Positions 1-6,942 of a stretch of 17,494 nucleotides of DNA are shown here, in pieces; position 1 is the stretch's first letter, and each line of letters opens with the position of its first letter. The position numbers were made by a program, and so were the translations under genes. This DNA comes from Hondaea fermentalgiana. Taxonomy: Eukaryota > Sar > Bigyra > Thraustochytrida > Thraustochytriidae. The notes under the pieces were generated by a model. It ran no database searches. It saw nothing but the letters and a program-made list of their open reading frames with translations, and was not told the DNA's origin. The DNA lies in the NCBI GenBank assembly GCA_014084085.1, contig NPFB01000094.1:50602-68095 (forward strand), in the 5' to 3' direction.

Positions 1-1
1 G

Positions 2-955
2 GCACCCTCTCCTCCTCAGGTTGAGCAATCGCAGGTTGAAGCTCCTATTTCTTCACCTGAGCTGAGCCCATCGGTCGCACATCCCCCGCCACCCCGTGCT
101 TCTCAAAGAGGTAACATGGCTTCGAATCAAAGTACAAGGACAACTGTCACGGACCAGGCATTGATTACTTACGAGTCTCCTGCAGATTCCTGTCCAACTC
201 ACTCGACGTCAGGGCAGGAGATGGGGATGGCGGTCGCGACCTCAGATGCGGAAGTCTCAAGATACTCTGCCGCGGTCAGTCCAAGCTCCGCTTCTAGCCT
301 ATCGTCGTCCCGCTCAGCTTTTCCTGCGGTCCAGAACTCGTTTCGTTTGACAGGGTTGCACCTTGGGGACGCCTCGGCGTTTGTATCTACGGCGAGCGAT
401 GCTGACATCTCGGCAATGAAAGAGAAATTGCGAACGAACTTTGCCAGACGAATCAGAGACGTGGAAGAAACGAGAAGGAAGAACCGTGCTACAAAGGAGG
501 AAGAGTTGCGAAGCATTGCGCAACGCTACGATCCAGATCAGAGACGCCACGAGAGAGAGCAGATGATTAATGACTTCCGCGTCAGCGAGCTCGCAGCAAT
601 GGATGCGTTGCGTGAGCAAGCTCGTGCTCTTATAGCTCGTGCAGATGCGAAGAGAGAATTTCTGTCTTCCAAAATATCAGCATTGGAGAAGAAGGCTTAT
701 GGTGAACATTGTCTCGAGCGCGAAAAGGCATGCAACGAAGCGAGGAACCGATGGGCCACCCGCGAAGCACAATTAGATCGAGAGAAAGACTGCTTGCATG
801 ATTTTCTCAGTAGTCTTAGCGGCGTGCCGAGTTCTCCAAGTGATGAGCGTGAAAGAGTTGGTCACGCATACGAGTTCGACAGCATCACTCTCCACGCCCA
901 AAGAGACAATTTTGGCATCGCAAGAGACAATATTAGCCCACTTGATGACGAATAA
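2..955 (+). CDS. Coiled-coil protein of unknown function, probably 5'-partial
   Basis: I do not recognise the family. The frame is open from base 2, giving a Pro/Ser-rich stretch of 38 residues before the first ATG at 116. That ATG has a good context (A at -3, G at +4). Either the gene starts left of the window, or translation starts at 116 and gives 279 residues. A pyrimidine-rich stretch ending in CAG at 10-20 could be a splice acceptor. From Met116, residues 1-95 are Ser/Thr-rich and probably disordered. Residues 100-235 are highly charged (KEKLRTNFARRIRDVEETRRK; EREKACNEARNRWATREAQLDREKD) and look like a long helix or coiled coil. The tail is Ser-rich and ends at TAA 953-955. The same frame stays coding-like after this stop. 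No catalytic motif, signal peptide or membrane segment is visible. Confidence 0.6.
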   Translation, partial: APSPPQVEQSQVEAPISSPELSPSVAHPPPPRASQRGNMASNQSTRTTVTDQALITYESPADSCPTHSTSGQEMGMAVATSDAEVSRYSAAVSPSSASSLSSSRSAFPAVQNSFRLTGLHLGDASAFVSTASDADISAMKEKLRTNFARRIRDVEETRRKNRATKEEELRSIAQRYDPDQRRHEREQMINDFRVSELAAMDALREQARALIARADAKREFLSSKISALEKKAYGEHCLEREKACNEARNRWATREAQLDREKDCLHDFLSSLSGVPSSPSDERERVGHAYEFDSITLHAQRDNFGIARDNISPLDDE

Positions 956-1447
956 AGCTCAAGGTCGAGTGAAGTTCTTAGATTGAGAATTGAAGCCGCG
1001 GTTAGCACCCCGGTGCGCGCAGGTACAGGCCATGTGAGTAATCGACCCCAGAGCACGTCGTCGCTTTTTCGACGAACAAATAGCACATCAGGGAATGACG
1101 ACGTGGCGCTTCGGGAGTTGCATGCATCTGATTCTCCAAGGGTTCTTAGTGCAAGCCCAAGCTCAAGCGCAGGCGCTGGTGCTGGCGCTACGGTTCCGGT
1201 TTTAGAGGAAGGAAAATGACTGCAACCGCAAGGAACGTCAAATATCGACGATGTAGTTAATGGAAAGGCTGAGCTTCGGACCCTTCTTTCCCAGGCAACA
1301 CCGCCTATAATGCAGTCCAAGGAAGCCCTGAAAACTTTGTAGAAAGCCCTCAAGTCTGCGAAAAATCTGATCTGGAGGGCGTGCGTTCTCGCTGAGACCA
1401 AATATGGTCGCGAATTGAATTCTTATCCAAAGCAGCACGAATCTTAA
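956..1447 (+). pseudogene. Possible decayed C-terminal continuation of the upstream coiled-coil gene
   Basis: The frame of the upstream CDS continues past TAA 953-955 for 87 codons to TGA 1217-1219. It then runs 40 codons to TAG 1340-1342 and 34 codons to TAA 1445-1447. The conceptual peptides look protein-like: a charged start (SSRSSEVLRLRIEAAV), a Ser-rich middle, a short Gly-Ala alternation, then a helix-like Lys/Leu/Ala part around 1300-1440. No ATG with a good context opens any segment. The best reading is a 3' coding end broken by nonsense changes, but it could be a 3' UTR that is open by chance, exons whose introns I cannot place, or programmed readthrough. Other genes here end at ordinary stops, so a reassigned code is unlikely. 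Confidence 0.35.
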
Positions 1448-1492
1448 CATGAAACTTTTGTACTACTTCCTTCGCGAAAGTGTGTTTCCTTC

Positions 1493-1519
1493 GTGTGTGT
1501 GTGTGTGTGTGTGTGTGTG
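1493..1519. repeat. (GT)13 microsatellite
   Basis: Thirteen uninterrupted GT units followed by one extra G. It lies in the flank after the coiled-coil gene and its possible remnant. Confidence 0.95.
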
Positions 1520-2179
1520 ACAAGCCGGGTATCACCTTTTCCTTTTATAATATCGTTGTGCACGAAGTCAAATCTGTCCTCTGGAAGCTATTACCTCGAA
1601 CCCTCAAAAACCCTTCAATGAAAAGGGAAAACCCCGCGAAACTAGGATGATTGGGATCGATGCGTCAAAGCTCATATCTAGTGCGAGTAGCGCCGATTTC
1701 TTGATAGTTTGGAGTGAGCGGGCAAGCGAGAAAGTTCGGATTCATACAGGCCCCAATAGCCCCGAACGGCTAATTTATTATTGGCATTATGAGGTGGACT
1801 TACTCATGTCTTCTATGTAGACTGGGACACCCTCACAATTCGGCTTCCATTTGCAAAGTTCGTAAATGCCACATTCCTTGGATTCCAACTTATGTGGACG
1901 GGACAAGGAGTCTAGGCAAACCTCGTCCAGGTGCGTATTTATTGACGTTACGATGGCGTGCGCGCGACGAGCGCTACTCACGCGTCACTGCTCAAAGTGG
2001 CGGAGGGGAAGGTGATAGTGCTATGCGTATCTATGATTTTGGCGACTACCTATCCAGCGAAACAAAGAAGCTCGCCCCGTTTAAGTCGCGATCTCGATCT
2101 CGCCTCACGCCTTCTCCTTACTTTGCGCGACGGCTTCAGACGCTTATCCTCCCTCACCAATGGTTCCTGAACGCAACTA

Positions 2180-2194
2180 CCCCCCCCCCCCCCC
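2180..2194. repeat. Poly-C run (15 C)
   Basis: Uninterrupted homopolymer followed by a CCTCCTCTTCCCCC tract. It is prone to length error in sequencing and assembly. Confidence 0.95.
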
Positions 2195-2783
2195 TCCTCT
2201 TCCCCCGTCCAAGCGCGCCTTTCATTGCGCGCAAGTAGAGGCCCCATGAGATCTGACCTGACAGTGGCTCTCCTTCCGGCCTACCCGCCGCAGCCGCCTT
2301 TACCCAGCTTGGATAGCCAATAGCAGTCAAAGCACATGCGTGCATTGATCGTGCATGTGCTGTGCGGTATACATCTTCTGCTCGGCCTTTAGTTTGTCTT
2401 CCTGCCACCAGCAGCTGCAGCAACAACAGCTTGTTTTCACCACGTGTCGAGCGCACCATTTCCGGCAGCCCAGCTTCTGGCCCGCTGCTGCAGGACCGTC
2501 CTTCAACTTCTCCGTCTCCTCCTCCGTAGTACGACGACTACCCGGGCCGGCAATCCCAGCTCACTTTGTTAGGCCTCGCCCAATCGTCCAGTTCGCGCGA
2601 ACACGGCTCATCCATCTCGCTCAGGGCCTACAGTGAGCCAGAGCAGGGCAGTGCAGCTCGTGCTGTGCACCGCCTGCCGCTCCATTTCCTTTCGCTCCCC
2701 CGCCTCCCGCGCGCCCCGCTCCGCTGCTGCGCCAAGCTCTTCGCGCCCTGCTCTGCAACCTGCGTCCGCCGCTGCCGCGCTCT

Positions 2784-2830
2784 CGTCGCGTCGCGTCGAG
2801 TCGCGTCGCGTCGAGGCGCGTCGCGTCGAG
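2784..2830. repeat. GTCGC/GTCGA pentamer tandem repeat
   Basis: Imperfect tandem pentamers (CGTCG-type units with GAG variants) repeat for about 47 bp in the GC-rich region upstream of the gene at 3204. Confidence 0.8.
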
Positions 2831-3147
2831 GCCCGGCGAGGCGCGCGTACCGGCATGGATCAGCCTCGTGCTTTGGTCTGGTCTCCTACCTCACCGCGGC
2901 GTGCACGTGCCGGCCTCCGCAGCTACAAGTTTAGCACGTGCGCGGATAAGCTGCAGTACGGGCGCGCAGCCCTAAGAACCGGGTCCGCGCATCGCATGCA
3001 TCGCCCGCGCAGACGGATTGACAAGAGCGCAGAGCGCCTCGCGCACGTGCAGATCGGAGCCGCGGCAGACCGAAACGCGGCGAGGGGAGGCAGACGCGAG
3101 CGCGCTCGAGCGACCTTCGTTGCTGCGCGCCGGCGTGGTTCACGTGC

Positions 3148-3178
3148 GTGGGACGCAAGTGGGACGCAAGTGGGACGC
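3148..3178 (+). promoter_or_regulatory. Tandem 11-bp repeat carrying two CGCAAGTGG motifs
   Basis: The unit GTGGGACGCAA occurs at 3148-3158 and 3159-3169, with a partial third copy at 3170-3178. It places CGCAAGTGG at 3154-3162 and 3165-3173, exactly 11 bp apart. The last motif ends 30 bp before the ATG at 3204. The same nonamer recurs upstream of four other genes in the window, so this is probably a core or proximal promoter element. The functional role is inferred. Confidence 0.6.
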
Positions 3179-3203
3179 GGCGGCGCTGATCAGGACGGGG
3201 AGC

Positions 3204-3947
3204 ATGGCGTGCAACGAGTACAACGACGAGACATCGTGCGAGCTGGCGGAGAGGTGCTACTGGGCAACTTGGCCTGACACAGCACCCTCCTACTGCGCAG
3301 AGATCCCGGAGACGGATTATGACTGCACGTGCACCAAGCAGGGAGGATGCGATAGCTCCGAAGGTCCCAGTGGCTGCCAGCCCACACGATTCTGCTACTA
3401 CAGGTACGCCAAGTGCCGCGTGATGCGTACTCCTCCCGAGACAGACGATGATTGTGTCGAGGACGGCGACTATACCGGGGAGTGTGTCCCGTCCGAATAT
3501 TGTAGGGCGCAAGACGACCCTCCCGAAATTCCCATCTTTTTGGACGAAAACTGTATTCGGCGCGAGGGCACGACCGCCTTTCCCACGCGAGCGCCCACGC
3601 CAAAACCTACAAAGTCTCCCACGCTAGCGCCCACGCCCGGTTCTGATACCTCTGAAGCGTCAAGTGAGATTCCTATTATTGCAGGCGCGTCAGCCGGCGT
3701 CGCGCTCATTGCCCTTGTCTTCGTGCTCTTCCTCCGTGCGCGTCGCCGCAGGGGAAAGGCTCTTAACATCACGAGCTGGAGGGGCCCTGAAGCCGGGAAT
3801 CTCGGCATCTTCTCGCGCGATTCTGGACGTCCCAAGAACGGGGCTCGCTTTGGCGATGAAGGCGACTTCGACGATGATGCATCTTCGTTTCCAGACTCTG
3901 TGGGTGAAAACACAATCGCGCGCGCCGAGTCGATCCCGGAATTTTAA
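3204..3947 (+). CDS. Cys-rich single-pass membrane protein with Thr/Pro stalk
   Basis: 247 residues from the first ATG in frame. Residues 1-117 hold 14 cysteines (3, 12, 18, 31, 41, 43, 49, 58, 64, 71, 84, 94, 100, 117) in spacing that suggests a disulfide-bonded extracellular domain. Residues 125-146 are a Thr/Pro-rich stalk (PTRAPTPKPTKSPTLAPTP), a linker style common in stramenopile surface proteins and a likely O-glycosylation site. Residues 157-177 are one hydrophobic membrane helix, followed by a basic stop (RARRRRGK). The tail of about 65 residues is acidic and Ser-rich. By the positive-inside rule the N-terminus faces out. No cleavable signal peptide is visible, so either a short 5' exon is missing or the helix acts as a reverse signal anchor. 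The frame upstream is open but has no ATG. Function is unknown; a receptor, adhesin or wall-linked role would be a guess. Confidence 0.75.
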   Translation: MACNEYNDETSCELAERCYWATWPDTAPSYCAEIPETDYDCTCTKQGGCDSSEGPSGCQPTRFCYYRYAKCRVMRTPPETDDDCVEDGDYTGECVPSEYCRAQDDPPEIPIFLDENCIRREGTTAFPTRAPTPKPTKSPTLAPTPGSDTSEASSEIPIIAGASAGVALIALVFVLFLRARRRRGKALNITSWRGPEAGNLGIFSRDSGRPKNGARFGDEGDFDDDASSFPDSVGENTIARAESIPEF

Positions 3948-4296
3948 GTTGAAAAAAATCGACGAGCGCGCGCGCGCGATAAGTTATCCGCTTGGGCAAG
4001 GCAAGGACAACTTTATGAGGATACGCTGTGCATCTTTTCTTTCTTCCAATTATGTGTCTACGGTGAAGAAAAAGGAGCGGGGGGGGAGGGTGTCGGGAAT
4101 ATTTTTTATATACAAAGGGCCACGCACGCTTGTCCTGTCCCTGGGCAAGCAAGCACAATCACTGTTTTCTCTGTTGTTTTCCCCAAAGCGGCCCTCCGCT
4201 TCTCGCCCCTCCTCCCTCCCTCCCTCCCTCCCTCCGTCCCCCCCTCCGTCTCTCCCTTACTCCCTCGCCAAAAGCAAAACTACAATTCGCTGGTGC
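3948..4296. other. Convergent 3' flank with CCCT tract
   Basis: This 349-bp stretch separates the ends of the Cys-rich protein gene (+) and the RhoGEF gene (-), so it should hold both 3' UTRs. It contains a CG alternation at about 3965-3980 and a CCCT-type microsatellite at 4206-4249. I see no gene and no convincing polyadenylation hexamer. Confidence 0.6.
4206..4249. repeat. (CCCT)n microsatellite, imperfect
   Basis: Tandem CCCT/CCTC units, interrupted by a G near the right end, in the flank between two convergent genes. Confidence 0.85.
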
Positions 4297-6570
4297 CTAC
4301 TGGCGCTGCAACCTCATCAATGAGTGAACCCAGGCCTCAAAAATCGCGGTCCGCGTCTGGCCTCGAGGTGGCGCAGGCACCGTCCAGAGCGCAAGGACGC
4401 TCTCTGGGTCGGTAGCGCTGCCCGAGACATCTGGCGCGCTCAACGACAATAAATTGGGTTCTAGTATGACTGTGGCAGACATGGACTCCGCCACGATCCT
4501 ATCCACGTTTCGTAAATAAATTTGCACAAATCGTCCCGATCCGGGCGTACCCGCCTTACCGCGTCTTCTTCCCATGCCTCCCTTGCCCATTCCAGAAGTC
4601 GATCCCTGCGTTGTCGTCGCCACGTTTTCGACTACTTTGCCCGAACTAGCATTTCCGCGAGTGTCCGGGCTGCCGAGGTCGATCGCCACCTCGTCGCGAG
4701 GCACAGGCTCCAAGCAACCCTTGTTGGAGTGCAGCAGCGGCCCCGAAATAATTCGATCTGTGCACAAACAGACCAAGTGGGCCCGCTTGCGCACATATAA
4801 GATGCCGACACGCACAATTGTATCTTGCAGCGGATCCACCAACGGACTTTGCAAAGTAAGCAATCGGGAGAGGAACCAATTGTCCAAACTTCGATGCGCG
4901 TGCAAGACCACCGATTGCACAAAGCTACAAGCCTCGGCAAAGTCGGGTCGCCGTGCACGAAAGGGCCCCGGATGCATGACCAGACGGGCAAAGTCTGCTT
5001 CGAGCTTCACAACGCGCTGCATTGGCTCGCGAAGGCGAGCAAAGTCCGCTGCGCCAAGTGCGCTGCGTAGGACGCCACCTTTACTGCCTGCACTCCTGCC
5101 AAGTCCATAGAGCCTGCGAGAGAGCGTGGCGTGCGCACGTAGCCACGAGGGAATTGCTTCCTTCGAAGACTGAAGCGGCGGCGCAACTAATCGCCATGCG
5201 TGTACAAACGCAACTGCATAACTGGTGTGCAGATGTGCAAGGCTCGCAAGCCAGCAAATGTCGTCCCATAGAGAGGTCGAGGCCACCAATTCTCGTTGAA
5301 GGACTCGAACAAAATGACCACTGACCTGGCGAGTATGAATTACAGCTTGCGCGAGGAGCAAGAGAGCTTGGTCGTCTGCGACATTCGCGCCGACTTGCAT
5401 TGCATCCGTTGCACTCGCTTCTTTGATGCGAGCCAGAGCCCACGTCTCCTCGGCAAGAATGAGATCTCGAAGAAGTTCGTACTCATTTGCCAACATGGTC
5501 TTTGTGACTAGAAAAGAGTCATTTTTGGCCTCTGTGCTCGCGTCTGCATTAGTTTCGGTGCTTTGTACCTTCGGCAGGTCTGGCCGCGATGGAGGAGGGG
5601 GCAGCGATGCTGCGAGAAGGAAAGGTCTGCTGTCCGCAGCACGGATGGCAAGTTCCATGCGGCCAGCTATCTCGCGAAAGAGATCCCGCGCTTCAACCAC
5701 GAGACGCTGCTCTTTGGCCCACCAATCGTAGGATTTACGGCCTGTGCCGAGGTGAGCAGATAAGGCCTCGAGACTCTCGACAGCATTGGCCTCTCGGCGC
5801 ATTTCCTCGAGAAGCATTTCGTAGCGCGGAATACGTTGAATGGGCAATATCAGAAAGCTACTTAGCGTCGTTGGCAGCTGACTGGACGTCGTGAAAGTGG
5901 ACGACGACGAGGACGAGAACGAGAACGAAGAAGTGAAGCCCGAAGTCGCCGCAGCAGTCGCCCCGTCCTGAGCAGGAAAAATCGCAGGGAGAGCGAGGCC
6001 CTTGTTTGCTACGAGGCGTGCAGCCCTGCGCCATATTTGCACAAACTCAGGATGAGACCCCAAACGAGCAATCTCCTGCTGCAGACTTGTGTGCGCGCCG
6101 GCATACTCCTCGTAAAGGTAGGTGGCGTCCGCGAAACGAACGAGAATTGCGCCTACGCGGTCCGGGCCATACTCTCGCATAGATTTCTGCAGCGCCAGCG
6201 CGGTGGCCCGACTGAGGACGGCAAGTTGTCGCATTGTTGCAAAAAGGCATCGCATTCGGGGAGAAACGAGCGGTTGATGTCTTGCGAGCGCGGCATCCGC
6301 AGGTCCCTCGTACAAATCTAAATCTTCGTCGAGGTCCTGGCCCTCGCCGAACCCTTCGGCGCATATCGCCGCGGCTACGAGCTGGTCCACGGTCTCAAAG
6401 GCCTCGAGGACGCTGGCGTAGCGCGTTTCAGAGTCGAGGAGCTCTTTGGCGAGCCTCTCCCGGCGGGCATCGCGCGCCGCCAGGTCGGCAAGCTCTGCGA
6501 CCTCCTCGGTGACGTCCCCCTCATCTGTTGCGGCCTCCTGGGCCGCTCCACGCGCCGTCTCCTCGGCCAT
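4297..6570 (-). CDS. Dbl-family RhoGEF with tandem DH domains and PH-like domain
   Basis: 757 residues, one exon. Its predicted role is to exchange GDP for GTP on a Rho/Rac-type GTPase at membranes. The first DH domain spans about 37-310. CR1 is at 37-56 (RERLAKELLDSETRYASVLE) with its conserved Glu, and CR3 is at 237-258 with the Dbl signature LILPIQRIPRYEMLLEE. A Ser/Thr-rich insert (about 205-235) precedes CR3. A second, weaker DH-like domain spans about 362-570: LLRDLILAEETW resembles CR1 and LREPMQRVVKLEADFARLV resembles CR3. Residues about 580-755 look like a split PH domain (GILYVRKRAHLVCLCTDRII, a Gly/Ser-rich insert, and a final helix FEAWVHSLMRL). The start chosen is ATG 6570, downstream of the promoter motifs at 6710-6764. 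An in-frame ATG at 6849 would add 93 residues but lies upstream of those motifs. The gene is divergent from the RhoGAP gene. Confidence 0.85.
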   Translation of the reverse strand: MAEETARGAAQEAATDEGDVTEEVAELADLAARDARRERLAKELLDSETRYASVLEAFETVDQLVAAAICAEGFGEGQDLDEDLDLYEGPADAALARHQPLVSPRMRCLFATMRQLAVLSRATALALQKSMREYGPDRVGAILVRFADATYLYEEYAGAHTSLQQEIARLGSHPEFVQIWRRAARLVANKGLALPAIFPAQDGATAAATSGFTSSFSFSSSSSSTFTTSSQLPTTLSSFLILPIQRIPRYEMLLEEMRREANAVESLEALSAHLGTGRKSYDWWAKEQRLVVEARDLFREIAGRMELAIRAADSRPFLLAASLPPPPSRPDLPKVQSTETNADASTEAKNDSFLVTKTMLANEYELLRDLILAEETWALARIKEASATDAMQVGANVADDQALLLLAQAVIHTRQVSGHFVRVLQRELVASTSLWDDICWLASLAHLHTSYAVAFVHAWRLVAPPLQSSKEAIPSWLRAHATLSRRLYGLGRSAGSKGGVLRSALGAADFARLREPMQRVVKLEADFARLVMHPGPFRARRPDFAEACSFVQSVVLHAHRSLDNWFLSRLLTLQSPLVDPLQDTIVRVGILYVRKRAHLVCLCTDRIISGPLLHSNKGCLEPVPRDEVAIDLGSPDTRGNASSGKVVENVATTTQGSTSGMGKGGMGRRRGKAGTPGSGRFVQIYLRNVDRIVAESMSATVILEPNLLSLSAPDVSGSATDPESVLALWTVPAPPRGQTRTAIFEAWVHSLMRLQRQ

Positions 6571-6942
6571 GTGCCCGCCGAGCGTGCGCCCAAACACGCC
6601 CGAGCGAGTCGAGTCTGCTCCGGGCGCAAAGGGCAAAAAGGGTTGCTCAAAATAGAGAAAGCGGCGCGAGAAGAAAAACGATTTTCGCTGTGGTATGTGG
6701 CGCAGCCCGCGCAAGTGGAGCTCTCGCGCTTGCAAGTGAAGAATGCGGTTTCGCTGCACTTGCGCGCGTGTCGAGCTGCAGTCACGTCGCGGCAGCCAGA
6801 AGAGCGAACAAGCCAGAGAAAGAAAGCCAAGCAAGGACACAACAAACATTCCGCATACCTTGCGCGGGCCGTCGTAGCGCGGTCGCGTGCGGGCTGCGAG
6901 GCGGGCGGCGCGTCGGGAGGCAAGGCGGCAAAGCGGGGCGCG
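6571..6942. promoter_or_regulatory. Bidirectional intergenic region between RhoGEF and RhoGAP genes
   Basis: These 372 bp separate the two divergent start codons and must hold both 5' UTRs and both promoters, or one shared promoter. The only clear candidate element is a cluster of three CACTTGCG-type motifs near the middle (6710-6764). No TATA box is evident. The region is open in several frames, which complicates start calls on both sides. Confidence 0.65.
6710..6764. promoter_or_regulatory. Cluster of three CACTTGCG-type motifs
   Basis: CGCAAGTGG lies at 6710-6718, a variant TGCAAGTGA at 6731-6739 (21 bp further), and GCACTTGCG in the opposite orientation at 6756-6764. The cluster is about 140-195 bp from the RhoGEF start and 180-230 bp from the RhoGAP start. 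Its mixed orientation fits an element serving both genes. The core CACTTG is a CANNTG (E-box) type hexamer. Binding is inferred, not shown. Confidence 0.6.

Larger units (their letters stand above)
1520..3147. other. Long non-coding stretch, no supported gene
   Basis: Open frames here (for example 1789-2238 +, 2633-3277 +, 2154-2459 -) lack conserved motifs, are biased by simple sequence and overlap each other on both strands, so I call none. The left part (1520-2150) is of mixed composition. The right part (from about 2480) becomes GC-rich and rich in CGCG words. It holds a run of 15 C at 2180-2194 and a GTCGC/GTCGA pentamer tract near 2784-2830. The right end is the likely upstream region of the gene at 3204. 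I see no tRNA, rRNA or transposon. Confidence 0.6.

Noticed and set aside
1789..2238. A 149-codon plus-strand frame
   Set aside because: It passes through the poly-C run, shows no conserved motif and overlaps minus-strand frames of equal quality.
2633..3277. A 214-codon plus-strand frame upstream of and overlapping the Cys-rich gene
   Set aside because: Arg/Ala/Ser low complexity driven by CG-rich repeats, no ATG in good context and a different frame from the Cys-rich protein.
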